From an uncultured Eisenbergiella sp. (GTDB lineage: Bacteria; Bacillota; Clostridia; Lachnospirales; Lachnospiraceae): a stretch of 64,000 nucleotides of DNA. The DNA is taken from NCBI GenBank assembly GCA_910585455.1, contig CAJUEL010000015.1, forward strand, positions 34,061-98,060, given 5' to 3'. Of the stretch, positions 15,653 through 24,454 are shown piece by piece. The position numbers and the translations under genes were made by a program. The stretch's first letter is position 1. Each line of letters begins with the position of its first letter. The notes beneath the pieces were generated by a model. The model saw nothing but the letters and a program-made list of their open reading frames with translations. It had not been told where the DNA came from and did no database searches.

Positions 15653-17008
15653 ATGAACATCATTATTATTGGCTGCGGAAAGGTCGGCCTTACATTGGCT
15701 GAGCTTTTGTCCGCGGAACATCATGACGTCGTCCTGGTGGACGAATCCGGTCAGAAGCTGAAATCGATTCCCGAATCCCTGGATGCGCTGCGCGTGCCGG
15801 GAAACGGCGCTTCCATCGCCACCCTGCGGGAGGCAGGCGTGGAAACCGCGGATATTCTGATCTGTGTCACCGGTACGGACGAGGTAAACCTGCTGTGCTG
15901 TCTGATCGCCAAGAAGATCAGCAAATGCCACACCATCGCCCGGGTGCGCAATCCGATCTACAATCAGGAAATCGAATTCATCAAGGAAAAATTCGGCATT
16001 TCCATGATCATCAACCCGGAGCTGACCGCCGCCGGTGAAATATCCCGCCTGCTGCGTTTTCCCTCCGCCATCAAGATCGATACCTTTGCAAAGGGGCGGG
16101 TGGAGCTGTTGAAATTCCGCATCCGTCCGGAGTTTAAGCTGAATGATATGCCAGTTTTCCAGCTGGGCAAAACCTACAGCAACGTCCTGATCTGCGCTGT
16201 GGAACGGGGCAATGAGATTTCGATCCCTGACGGTAATTTCGTGTTAAAGGATAACGATACGCTTTCCATCGTCGCCTCGCCGAAGCATGCGGCGGAATTT
16301 TTCCACAGCATCGGCGTAAAGACCAATCAGGTGCGCAATACGCTGATGGTGGGCGGCGGCAAGATCGCTTATTATACCGCCCGTTTTTTACAGGAAATGA
16401 AAATTGACGTCCGCATCGTGGAAATCAACCAGGCGCGCTGCGACGAGCTCTCCGAGCTTTTGCCGGGCGCAACCATCATTCAGGGCGACGGCACCGACAA
16501 GCAGCTGCTTTTGGAGGAGGGACTTGCCGAGGCGGAATCCTTCGTCACGCTGACCAGTCTGGATGAAGAAAACGTGCTGCTCTCCCTCTATGCCCAGGCA
16601 AACTCCCGGGCGAAGCTGGTGACGAAGGTCAACAAAATTTCCTTCACGGATATCATCAACAATCTGGATATCGGCAGCGTCATTTATCCCAAATATCTGA
16701 CCGCCGATTACATCCTCCAATACGTGCGCGCCATGCAGAACTCCATCGGTTCCAACGTGGAGACGCTCTATCAGATTCTGGACAACCGGGCGGAAGCGCT
16801 GGAATTTGCCATCCGGGAGAAATCCGTGGTGACGGATATTCCGCTTTCTGAGCTTTCCTTAAAAAAGAATCTGCTGATCGGCTGCATCAACCGGCACGGA
16901 AAGATCCGCATTCCCCGCGGACAGGATTCTATCCAGGTGGGGGATACGGTCATCATTGTCACCACGCAAAAGGGACTTCACGATATCCAGGATATTTTGA
17001 GAAAGTAG
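15653..17008 (+). CDS. trkA: Trk potassium uptake regulatory protein TrkA
   Basis: 451 residues, the normal length for a two-domain TrkA. The N-terminal RCK domain starts with the nucleotide-binding fold (IIIIGCGKVGLTLAELL); a first TrkA-C domain follows at about 140-215, then a second Rossmann fold (TLMVGGGKIAYYTARFL) and second TrkA-C domain to the end. It binds NAD(H)/ATP and gates the TrkH channel at the inner face of the membrane. ATG 15653 has a GGAG site; the frame continues upstream only through the palindrome. trkH begins 9 nt after its stop. Confidence 0.95.
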   Translation: MNIIIIGCGKVGLTLAELLSAEHHDVVLVDESGQKLKSIPESLDALRVPGNGASIATLREAGVETADILICVTGTDEVNLLCCLIAKKISKCHTIARVRNPIYNQEIEFIKEKFGISMIINPELTAAGEISRLLRFPSAIKIDTFAKGRVELLKFRIRPEFKLNDMPVFQLGKTYSNVLICAVERGNEISIPDGNFVLKDNDTLSIVASPKHAAEFFHSIGVKTNQVRNTLMVGGGKIAYYTARFLQEMKIDVRIVEINQARCDELSELLPGATIIQGDGTDKQLLLEEGLAEAESFVTLTSLDEENVLLSLYAQANSRAKLVTKVNKISFTDIINNLDIGSVIYPKYLTADYILQYVRAMQNSIGSNVETLYQILDNRAEALEFAIREKSVVTDIPLSELSLKKNLLIGCINRHGKIRIPRGQDSIQVGDTVIIVTTQKGLHDIQDILRK

Positions 17009-17017
17009 GCTTTTACC

Positions 17018-18457
17018 ATGAATTATTCCATCGTATTTTATATCATCGGCTGGATTTTAAATATGGAAGCCGCTTTCATGCTGCTTCCCTGCGCTGTGGC
17101 GCTCATCTACCGGGAACCCTCCGGCTGGGCGTTTGCCGTCACGATTCTTGCAAGTTTGTGCATCGGCATTCCCCTCACCATCAAAAAACCCGCAAACCGG
17201 GTCTTTTATCTGCGGGAGGGCTTTGTGACCACCTCCTTAAGCTGGATCTTGTTAAGCTGCATCGGGGCGCTGCCCTTTTGCATCTCCGGCTATATCCCCA
17301 ATCCGGTGGACGCGGTCTTTGAAACGGTTTCCGGCTTCACCACCACCGGCGCCAGCATTTTAAACGATGTGGAAGCGCTGTCTCATTGTATGCTGTTCTG
17401 GCGCAGCTTCACCCACTGGATCGGCGGCATGGGCGTGCTCGTTTTTCTGCTGATTCTGCTTCCCATGACGGGCGGCAGCAACATGAACCTGATGAAAGCG
17501 GAAAGCCCCGGTCCCTCGGTCAGCCGTCTGCTTCCAAAGGTATCCTCCTCCGCCAGGATTTTGTATCTGATTTACATTTTTATGACCGTGGTGGAAATCA
17601 TTTTGCTGCTATTTGGCGGCATGTCCATGTTTGACGCGCTGACCCTTTCCTTCGGCACGGCGGGCACCGGCGGCTTCGGCACCCGTAATGACAGCATTGC
17701 CGGATATTCGATCTATTGTCAGGTGATCATCACCGTGTTCATGATCCTGTTCGGTGTGAACTTCAACGTTTATTTTCTGATCCTGTTTAAGAAATGGAAG
17801 CAGGCATTTAAAAACGAAGAGGTCATCACCTACCTGCTGATCATCCTCGCTTCCACGCTGCTCATCACCTGGAATGCGCGGCAATCCTTTTCCGGCTATC
17901 CGGAAGCATTTCAGCAGGCGGCATTTCAGGTCGGCTCCATCATCACCACCACCGGCTATGCTACAACGGATTTTAATTTGTGGCCTCAGACCTCCCGGAC
18001 CGTGCTCGTGCTGCTCATGTTCATCGGCGCCTGCGCAGGCTCTACCGGCGGCGGCGTCAAGGTCTCCCGCTTCCTGATCCTCATCAAGACAGTGGCGAAG
18101 GAGCTAAAGCTTTTGCTGCATCCCCGCAGTATCAAAAAGGTCCGTATCGACGGCAAGACGATCGAGCATGAGACCGTCCGGTCCACCAACGTTTTCATGT
18201 TCACCTATATTTTGATTTTTGCGATCTCCATGTTTTTGCTCACCTTTGACAATTATGACCTGACCACCACCTTTACGGCGGTGGCGGCGACCCTGAACAA
18301 TATCGGACCGGGTCTGGAGCTGGTCGGTCCTACTGGCAACTTCTCCTTCTTTTCCAACGGTTCCAAGCTGGTCATGATCTTTGACATGCTCGCCGGCAGG
18401 CTGGAGCTTTTCCCCATGCTCCTCCTCTTCAACAAGAGCACCTGGAAAAAGTTTTGA
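17018..18457 (+). CDS. trkH: Trk potassium uptake channel subunit TrkH
   Basis: 479 residues with about ten membrane segments and four pore loops. The selectivity-filter motifs can be read: FTTTGASIL, GTAGTGGFGTRN, TTTGYATTD, and ACAGSTGGGVK. It carries potassium across the membrane, coupled to TrkA. Operon with trkA and followed by a strong terminator. Confidence 0.95.
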   Translation: MNYSIVFYIIGWILNMEAAFMLLPCAVALIYREPSGWAFAVTILASLCIGIPLTIKKPANRVFYLREGFVTTSLSWILLSCIGALPFCISGYIPNPVDAVFETVSGFTTTGASILNDVEALSHCMLFWRSFTHWIGGMGVLVFLLILLPMTGGSNMNLMKAESPGPSVSRLLPKVSSSARILYLIYIFMTVVEIILLLFGGMSMFDALTLSFGTAGTGGFGTRNDSIAGYSIYCQVIITVFMILFGVNFNVYFLILFKKWKQAFKNEEVITYLLIILASTLLITWNARQSFSGYPEAFQQAAFQVGSIITTTGYATTDFNLWPQTSRTVLVLLMFIGACAGSTGGGVKVSRFLILIKTVAKELKLLLHPRSIKKVRIDGKTIEHETVRSTNVFMFTYILIFAISMFLLTFDNYDLTTTFTAVAATLNNIGPGLELVGPTGNFSFFSNGSKLVMIFDMLAGRLELFPMLLLFNKSTWKKF

Positions 18458-18529
18458 TATAACAGTTCTGCACGTTTACCGCGCAAACCGCGAGAAATCA
18501 TGCCGGCAGCGGCACAGCAGGCGGCGGAC

Positions 18530-18568
18530 AAAAAAAGAGGGCAGCATAGAATCCTGCCCTCTTTTTTT
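18530..18568. terminator. Bidirectional terminator between trkH and the aminopeptidase gene
   Basis: Stem AGAGGGCAG/CTGCCCTCT with 9-nt loop, flanked by A7 and T7, shared by the two convergent genes. Confidence 0.9.
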
Positions 18569-18569
18569 A

Positions 18570-20630
18570 TTACTGATAAAACGGCATGTTCAGCTCTTCG
18601 GTGCCCTCCAGGATGAATCGGCCGTTTTGGATGATTGTGTATTCCGTGCCGTCTGCCGCCACTGCGGTCAGCTCGCCCAGCTCGTCGTACGGGATTGTGA
18701 TATCGGTATGGCAATTGAAGTAGGCTTTGGACCGATCCGTATGGCGCAGGGCGGATACCTCATTATCCCGGGCGATAATCGCCTTGCCGTCAGGATTATA
18801 GGTCATGCGGTCCTCCTCATGGCTGTAGCAGGTATCTCCCACCGCGAAATGGGGCCCCATTTTTTCAGCGATCAGGATCGGCATCTTGTCGTTGATATCG
18901 TATTTACGCGCCGCCACATAAGCGGTGGTATTGGTGCCGATGGCGAACTCGCCGATGGGCAGCGTCTCATGATGGAACAGAACATTGTCCTGCAAAAGCT
19001 TCCTGTTTTCCTCTTCCGTCTCAAAATTCGCGCAACGATACTCTGCGATCATGCCATCCTTGAAGGTCAGCTCCAGATCCCGGTATTTCAAGTCGTTTAA
19101 ATAGACCTCCGTCACATGCAGCACGCCGTCTGTGCCCGCGAGTATGGGGGATGTGAAAACCTCGCCCACCGGAATATTCACATCTGCCACGCAGTTTTCG
19201 AAGTTCGTCTCCTTTGCAGGATCCTGCAGGGCATGCAGCATCACCTTCAAATCGGTGCGGTTCTCCCCGCTGCCCTTTATCCGCACCCATGCCGCCCGGT
19301 CCAGCGTGTCAATGATCGTCTGCTGAATCGCTTCGTATTTTTTATAATCCAGCGTATTGATTTTTAACACCTCGTCAAAAATCTCAGGGAAATCCACCCC
19401 GATCTCCGGCAGCGGAAAGGCGATGATCGTGAAGCTGCGCTCCTCGGGATCGATGTATTCCCGGGACATAGCGCCCGCCTGGCTTCTGTATTCCACGGAA
19501 AGCTTTTGCTGCGCGTCGGAAAGGGTGAGACGCTCCGGCTTGTTGACCGGCTCAAAGGGCTGCTCCCCAAAGCATTCGATCACAGCAGGCCCCGCGTGCA
19601 GCGCCGCCTTCTCTTTGTTCGCCTCCCAGGCGCATTTCCGGCACTCCAGCTTGCGGTTCACCATCTTTTTATCCAGATACAACGCCTGATCATTTTCATG
19701 GTCATAATCAAACTGCTTGTTCACGGACGCCCCGAAATAGCCGTTTTTGTGAACGCTGCGCCCCCCGATAAAGCTTGGCGTCGCCCGGTAAATGACGGGC
19801 TTTAGCCCCATCGCTTCGAAGTTTTTTATCGCTTCCTTCACCACCCGCTCAAACCCCAAAGGATAGCGGATATTGACGGATTTTTTCTTCTCCAGCGGCT
19901 TTTTGGCCAGCGTAAAGCCCATGCGGTAGCCTTCCGTATAGGTATCCGCAATTTTCCTGATTTTTTCCTCCGGCAGGCTGTTCAGATGCTCTGCCAGCCT
20001 CCACTGGTTGTCCGTAATGTACTCCCCATATAAAAACAGATAGCGGATATCGGAAAGGTCATTTTCCGTGATGATCTTTTCCGCAAAATTCTGCTCCCAG
20101 TCCACGCTCTCCGAAATTGCCTTATCCGCCATCAGCTCCATATAGTCGCTGGCAAACCAGTAAAAAATTTCCCGGATATCAGAAACGTCCGGCAGACCGC
20201 CTTCCTCCTGCGCCGCATAGGAAAAAGCGTGATAAATTTCCAGAAACAGCTCCAGCCGGATCGTCACAGACTCCAGATCCTGCTCATAAACAAAGGCGGG
20301 AAGGCTGTGCAGCTCCGCATTCACCGCGCAAAGCAGCTGTCCGAATTCATCGCCCAGCTTTTCCACCGCCCAGGCAGGATTGGCATAGCTGGTATCGTAA
20401 TTTCTGCCCGCCAGATCGATGAAGCAGATCTCATTGTGCCGCCGAAGCTCCTCCAGGTCCGCACCTTTGAGATTCCCCGCTTTCACCCATTCATATTCTT
20501 CTGTCATGACTGAAAGAAAATCCGCCGTTTCCCGAAAATACGGCAGAAACCTCTCTTCCAGCGCCTTCTCAGCGGCGATCTTCCCAATTCTCTCTACCGC
20601 CAGCTCAAACCGTTCCTCCAACACCGTCAT
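18570..20630 (-). CDS. M29-family aminopeptidase (long form)
   Basis: 686 residues, longer than the 400-residue thermophilic M29 enzymes because of an N-terminal domain of about 300 residues. The C-terminal half holds the M29 signatures: ENCVADVNIPVGEVFTSP, the metal-binding glutamates, GEFAIGTN and the HFAVGDTCYSHEED segment. It should release N-terminal amino acids from peptides in the cytoplasm using two metal ions. The start overlaps the DUF6142-like gene by 4 nt (ATGA), so it is the last gene of a pyrE-led operon. Confidence 0.85.
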   Translation of the reverse strand: MTVLEERFELAVERIGKIAAEKALEERFLPYFRETADFLSVMTEEYEWVKAGNLKGADLEELRRHNEICFIDLAGRNYDTSYANPAWAVEKLGDEFGQLLCAVNAELHSLPAFVYEQDLESVTIRLELFLEIYHAFSYAAQEEGGLPDVSDIREIFYWFASDYMELMADKAISESVDWEQNFAEKIITENDLSDIRYLFLYGEYITDNQWRLAEHLNSLPEEKIRKIADTYTEGYRMGFTLAKKPLEKKKSVNIRYPLGFERVVKEAIKNFEAMGLKPVIYRATPSFIGGRSVHKNGYFGASVNKQFDYDHENDQALYLDKKMVNRKLECRKCAWEANKEKAALHAGPAVIECFGEQPFEPVNKPERLTLSDAQQKLSVEYRSQAGAMSREYIDPEERSFTIIAFPLPEIGVDFPEIFDEVLKINTLDYKKYEAIQQTIIDTLDRAAWVRIKGSGENRTDLKVMLHALQDPAKETNFENCVADVNIPVGEVFTSPILAGTDGVLHVTEVYLNDLKYRDLELTFKDGMIAEYRCANFETEEENRKLLQDNVLFHHETLPIGEFAIGTNTTAYVAARKYDINDKMPILIAEKMGPHFAVGDTCYSHEEDRMTYNPDGKAIIARDNEVSALRHTDRSKAYFNCHTDITIPYDELGELTAVAADGTEYTIIQNGRFILEGTEELNMPFYQ

Positions 20631-20947
20631 GCGCGATACACTCCTACATATAAAATGATGCCGACACCCAAAACAGTCAGCAAATTCAACACAATGCCCA
20701 TCCAGGCAAACAGGTAAAATTTGTCCTCTTCCTTTTTCGCCAGAATGCCCAAAACCAGTCCCGTCCCCGCAAAAATCAGGCAGAGAAGTCCCACGACCCC
20801 GTATTTTACAAATTCGGTTCCTTCCGCCAGAAAGCTTTGATACAGCGCTGTCAGCAGGGAAACCAGGGACAGTACGCCAAAAAAAGTGGAAAGCATTCCC
20901 CGCTTTGACTCCACTTTATCGGTAAAAATATATCCTTTCCGTGCCAT
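20627..20947 (-). CDS. Small four-helix membrane protein (DUF6142-like)
   Basis: 106 residues: a basic soluble start (MARKGYIFTDKVESKRGM) followed by three or four hydrophobic segments (STFFGVLSLVSLLTALY, YGVVGLLCLIFAGTGLVLGILA, FAWMGIVLNLLTVLGVGIIL). The pattern matches small membrane proteins of Clostridia classed as DUF6142; that name is from memory and not certain. It overlaps the aminopeptidase start and follows a 50-residue membrane protein, suggesting a shared envelope role. No catalytic motif. Confidence 0.65.
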   Translation of the reverse strand: MARKGYIFTDKVESKRGMLSTFFGVLSLVSLLTALYQSFLAEGTEFVKYGVVGLLCLIFAGTGLVLGILAKKEEDKFYLFAWMGIVLNLLTVLGVGIILYVGVYRA

Positions 20948-20955
20948 TTTTACTC

Positions 20956-21108
20956 CTAAAACATGATCTTGCTTCTGCGCGCCAGAAGCTTTGCGCCGCT
21001 GATGATGAGCAGTGTTCCGCTCACGATGCCGGTCACCAGCATGACCACGCCGACCGCTATATTGAGCGCACCGCTGCCGCCCATCACTTTATAGGTCTTT
21101 TCTTCCAT
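20956..21108 (-). CDS. 50-residue membrane protein
   Basis: Starts MEEKTYKVMGGSGALNIAVG, with one or two hydrophobic stretches (IAVGVVMLVTGIVSGTLLIISGA) and a basic end (LLARRSKIMF). ATG 21108 has GAAGGAGG 8 nt upstream and overlaps the pyrE stop codon by one base (TGATG), so it is translated with pyrE. A next gene starts 8 nt after its stop. Function unknown. Confidence 0.65.
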   Translation of the reverse strand: MEEKTYKVMGGSGALNIAVGVVMLVTGIVSGTLLIISGAKLLARRSKIMF

Positions 21109-21794
21109 CAATCTGCCTCCTTCGCTCCGTACTGCGCATAATAAGAATCGATCGCCGCTTTCAGGGAGTCGTCAATATAAATCTTCCCCTGATACGGTTG
21201 ATTATACAGGTGCTCTGTCACTTCAGCCATGGTGACGATCGCATTGGCGGCAAACCCATACTTTTCCTGAATCTGAACAAGGGCGCTCTTTTCGGTGTCG
21301 ATGCCCCGCTCCATGCGGTTTAAGGAAACCATCAGCCCGACAATCTCAACCTTTGCCTGTGCTTTCAAAATCGGAAAAGTCTCCTCAATGGACTTGCCCG
21401 ACGTGGTCACATCCTCGATGATCACAATGCGGTCGCCGTCCTTTAGCTTGCTGCCCAGCAAAATGCCCGTATCGCCGTGGTCCTTTACCTCCTTGCGGTT
21501 GGAGCAATAGCGGACTTCCTTTCCGTACAGCCTGCTGATCGCCATGGTGGTCGCCACGGACAGCGGAATTCCCTTGTAGGCGGGTCCAAACAGAACGTCA
21601 AAATCCAGACCGTAGCTGTCGTGGATCGCCTTCGCATAGTATTCTCCCAGCTTTTCAAGCTGCGTGCCCGTCACATAAGCGCCCGCGTTCATGAAAAACG
21701 GAGATTTCCTGCCGCTCTTTAACGTAAAATCGCCAAATTTTAAAACGTTGCTGTCCACCATGAACTCGATAAATTGCTTCTTATAATCCTCCAT
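21108..21794 (-). CDS. pyrE: Orotate phosphoribosyltransferase
   Basis: 228 residues. Conserved PRPP-binding loop IVIIEDVTTSGKSIEE, flexible-loop region YCSNRKEVKDHGD and early FTLKSGRKSPFFMNAG. It makes OMP from orotate in pyrimidine synthesis. I chose ATG 21794 (GGAGGGAATAGGA upstream) over ATG 21812, which has no ribosome site. A consensus promoter is at 21889-21917. First gene of a four-gene operon. Confidence 0.95.
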   Translation of the reverse strand: MEDYKKQFIEFMVDSNVLKFGDFTLKSGRKSPFFMNAGAYVTGTQLEKLGEYYAKAIHDSYGLDFDVLFGPAYKGIPLSVATTMAISRLYGKEVRYCSNRKEVKDHGDTGILLGSKLKDGDRIVIIEDVTTSGKSIEETFPILKAQAKVEIVGLMVSLNRMERGIDTEKSALVQIQEKYGFAANAIVTMAEVTEHLYNQPYQGKIYIDDSLKAAIDSYYAQYGAKEAD

Positions 21795-21888
21795 GTATCC
21801 TATTCCCTCCATATTTACCGGCTTTTCAGCCCTTTTTATTCACCACGGCATAAAAAAATCCGGAAAAATCCCTTCTATATTCTTTCCA

Positions 21889-21917
21889 ATTTTACCACAT
21901 CCTGCATTTATATTCAA
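21889..21917 (-). promoter_or_regulatory. Promoter of the pyrE operon
   Basis: Minus strand TTGAAT (21917-21912), 17 bp, TAAAAT (21894-21889). It is back to back with the promoter at 21929-21957. Confidence 0.6.
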
Positions 21918-21928
21918 TCATTTTTATA

Positions 21929-21957
21929 TTGTAAAAGCCCCGGTCTCATGGTACAAT
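21929..21957 (+). promoter_or_regulatory. Promoter of the GNAT gene at 22004
   Basis: TTGTAA at 21929-21934, 17-bp spacer, TACAAT at 21952-21957; divergent from the pyrE promoter. Confidence 0.6.
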
Positions 21958-22003
21958 GGAAAAACTCGATATTCACTTTTTGATGTGATGGAAGGATTTT
22001 CTC

Positions 22004-22561
22004 ATGATAAACACGATTCAATACAGGAACCTGTCGGCAGATGAAATTGACAGGGATCTATTCAGGCATTTTATCCGCCGTCAGGTCGTCAATGACTGCT
22101 GGCGGAAAATAGAAGGAAAATGGGTCATAAAGAGCGACCCGTTTATCGACGACTGGTCGGAAGCAGACTATCAGACACTGATTACCTGCTTAAAGCGCAC
22201 CGTCCATACCGGCGGCTTCGTCCACGGCGCTTTCTGTGATGGCCAGTTAAAAGGCTTTATATCCGTGGAACCGGAATTATTCGGCGGCACACACCAATAC
22301 CTGGATCTGTCCGCCATCCATATATCCGAAGACATGCGCTACCACGGAATCGGCAGAGCTCTCTTTTTGTCCGCCAAAAAATGGGCGCTCACAAAGGGGG
22401 CAAAGAAGCTATATATTTCCGCACACTCCGCTGTAGAAAGCCAGGCCTTTTACAGGGCGATGGGCTGCACAGAGGCTGCCCTTTATAACCAGGAGCACGT
22501 CGAGGCAGAGCCCTTTGACTGCCAGCTGGAATGTGCGCTTGATTCCGGACTTCAGGAATAA
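22004..22561 (+). CDS. GNAT-family N-acetyltransferase
   Basis: 185 residues. The acetyl-CoA binding region is visible at about 100-135 (LSAIHISEDMRYHGIGRALF, with the R-x-x-G-x-G/A pattern) followed by the typical AKKLYISAHSAVESQAFYRAMG. ATG 22004 has GGAAGGA upstream. GNAT enzymes of this size acetylate amines of small molecules or proteins; the substrate is not evident. Single-gene unit between its own promoter and a perfect hairpin. Confidence 0.85.
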   Translation: MINTIQYRNLSADEIDRDLFRHFIRRQVVNDCWRKIEGKWVIKSDPFIDDWSEADYQTLITCLKRTVHTGGFVHGAFCDGQLKGFISVEPELFGGTHQYLDLSAIHISEDMRYHGIGRALFLSAKKWALTKGAKKLYISAHSAVESQAFYRAMGCTEAALYNQEHVEAEPFDCQLECALDSGLQE

Positions 22562-22564
22562 ATC

Positions 22565-22594
22565 GTAACAGTTCAGGCTTGCCTGAACTGTTAC
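22565..22594. repeat. Perfect 13-bp hairpin with GTAACAGTTC ends
   Basis: GTAACAGTTCAGG and CCTGAACTGTTAC with a 4-nt loop, just after the GNAT gene. It lacks a T-run, so it is a weak terminator at best. Its ends match those of the structured leader at 22775-22917. Confidence 0.6.
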
Positions 22595-22632
22595 AGAAAA
22601 TATGAATTGTTTCTAAACATTTGTTTTTTTTC

Positions 22633-22662
22633 TTGTGCAAACCGGCAAAATCATGTTACAAT
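22633..22662 (+). promoter_or_regulatory. Promoter of the citrate synthase gene
   Basis: TTGTGC at 22633-22638, 18 bp, TACAAT at 22657-22662. It would produce a leader of about 300 nt. Confidence 0.55.
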
Positions 22663-22774
22663 AGATGTACTTTAACAAATTCAATTGATAAAGCATCCTG
22701 TGAATCATTTCCGGCATGATCGAAAGCATAACCCCATACAATTGCATTTGTTTTTTCACATAAGAAGGATACTG

Positions 22775-22917
22775 GTAACAGTTCGACCCAGGACATTGCC
22801 TCTGCCGCAAAGTCCGCAAGAACGTGTAAATTCTGCCGGGAGGGAATCTGTCCTTCGCCGCAGGCGAATTGAAATGGACAGATTCCGTAACAGCAAAGCC
22901 AAAAGCAGTACTGTTAC
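22775..22917 (+). promoter_or_regulatory. Structured 5' leader of citrate synthase
   Basis: Nested pairings: outer GTAACAGT/ACTGTTAC (22775-22782 with 22910-22917), middle GAATCTGTCC/GGACAGATTC (22844-22853 with 22876-22885, 10 bp) and inner TTCGCC/GGCGAA. It occupies the leader between promoter and gene; the rest of 22595-22969 shows no gene. It could be a cis-regulatory RNA or a hairpin repeat that landed in the leader. No known riboswitch consensus was recognised. Confidence 0.4.
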
Positions 22918-22969
22918 GATATTCGCGATGTACTCCTGGCAGGTCACTTTTACAGAAAGGCGGTATTAT

Positions 22970-24361
22970 ATGGATCTTCAGACAACTCATAACTTTTCCG
23001 ACATTACACAGGAAATTTTGCATCTTTCTCACTTAAGCGAAAAGGCAGGGACCATCGATCCTGATCTGTACACACAATATGATGTCAAACGCGGTCTGCG
23101 CGATTTAAACGGCAAGGGCGTCCTGGCAGGCCTGACAAACATTTCTGACGTCCGCGCCACACAGATGGTGGATGGCAAATCGGTTCCCGCACACGGCAAG
23201 CTGTTTTACAGAGGCTATAATGTGGAAGACCTGGTCAGAGGCTTCAGCGCCGACAACCGCTTCGGCTTTGATGAGGTCACGTACCTGCTTCTGTTTGATA
23301 AGCTTCCCTCGAAAGAAGAGCTGGCTTCCTTTTCCGAACTGCTTTCCTCTTACAGGAGCCTTCCCACCAGCTTTGTCCGTGACATCATTATGAAAGCGCC
23401 CAGCAAGGACATGATGAATACGCTGGCCCGCTCTGTGCTGACGCTGTATTCTTATGATGACAGGGCCGACGATGTGTCCCTGCCCAATGTGCTGCGCCAG
23501 TGCCTGCAGCTGATCAGCCTCTGCCCGATGCTCTCCATTTACGGTTATCAGGCGTACAGTCATTATCACGACGGCAATAGCCTATATATCCATCAGCCAG
23601 TGCACGAATTATCCATGGCGGAAAATATTTTACATATTCTGCGTCCCGACAGCCAATACACGCCGCTGGAGGCACGCATCCTCGATATCGCGCTCATTCT
23701 GCATATGGAGCACGGCGGCGGTAACAATTCCTCCTTCACCACCAGAGTTGTCACCTCCTCCCTCTCTGATACCTATTCTGTCATCGCGGCGGCGATCGGC
23801 TCCTTAAAGGGTCCCCGGCACGGCGGCGCCAATATTAAGGTAGTCAAGATGTTTGAGGAACTGAAAAAGGAGGTACGCGACTGGACGGACGATGAGGAAG
23901 TCAGTCGGTATTTACACCGCCTTCTGAATAAAGACGCCTTTGACCACGCCGGGCTCATTTACGGTGTCGGCCATGCCGTTTACTCCAAATCGGATCCCCG
24001 TGCGGTCATCTTCAAGGGCTTCGTGGAACGGCTTTCCGAGGAGAAGGGACTGCACGATGAATTTGAGCTGTATAACCGGGTGGAACGCCTGGCGCCCCAG
24101 GTCATCTCCGGACAACGGCAGATGTATAAGGGCGTCAGCGTGAACGTGGACTTTTACTCCGGCTTTGTATACAACATGCTCGGGCTTCCTCTGGAGCTGT
24201 ATACCCCGATTTTTGCCATCGCCCGTATGGTCGGCTGGAGCGCGCACCGCATGGAAGAGCTCGCCACCAATGGCAAAATCATACGTCCTGCGTATAAGAC
24301 GCTTTGCACGGACAAAGAATATGTGGAGCTCGCTTCCAGAAAAACAAATACACTGCTGTAA
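22970..24361 (+). CDS. gltA: Citrate synthase
   Basis: 463 residues, the longer type found in Clostridia. Catalytic histidines lie in MEHGGGNNSSFTTR and in GPRHGGANIKV, followed by the YGVGHAVYSKSDPRA block, and the arginine-rich region near MYKGVSVNVDFYSG. It condenses acetyl-CoA with oxaloacetate; in anaerobes it usually feeds glutamate synthesis. ATG 22970 has AAAGGCGG upstream; the 95-residue upstream extension covers the structured leader and is rejected. No aconitase or isocitrate dehydrogenase is adjacent. Confidence 0.95.
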   Translation: MDLQTTHNFSDITQEILHLSHLSEKAGTIDPDLYTQYDVKRGLRDLNGKGVLAGLTNISDVRATQMVDGKSVPAHGKLFYRGYNVEDLVRGFSADNRFGFDEVTYLLLFDKLPSKEELASFSELLSSYRSLPTSFVRDIIMKAPSKDMMNTLARSVLTLYSYDDRADDVSLPNVLRQCLQLISLCPMLSIYGYQAYSHYHDGNSLYIHQPVHELSMAENILHILRPDSQYTPLEARILDIALILHMEHGGGNNSSFTTRVVTSSLSDTYSVIAAAIGSLKGPRHGGANIKVVKMFEELKKEVRDWTDDEEVSRYLHRLLNKDAFDHAGLIYGVGHAVYSKSDPRAVIFKGFVERLSEEKGLHDEFELYNRVERLAPQVISGQRQMYKGVSVNVDFYSGFVYNMLGLPLELYTPIFAIARMVGWSAHRMEELATNGKIIRPAYKTLCTDKEYVELASRKTNTLL

Positions 24362-24380
24362 GTCAACCCCTGCATGCTTT

Positions 24381-24441
24381 AACAGCCGGTCGCCGGATTC
24401 TTTCCCTCGTTTTTGAATGAAAGCTCCGTCAACCGGCTGTT
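24381..24441. terminator. Hairpin between convergent genes
   Basis: AACAGCCGGT and ACCGGCTGTT pair perfectly over 10 bp around a 41-nt loop, between citrate synthase and the antiporter gene. There is no strong T-run. Confidence 0.4.
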
Positions 24442-24454
24442 ATTCTATACGCCG

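Noticed and set aside
22685..22969. Upstream extension of citrate synthase
   Set aside because: It would translate the hairpin-rich leader; ATG 22970 gives the expected protein with a ribosome site.
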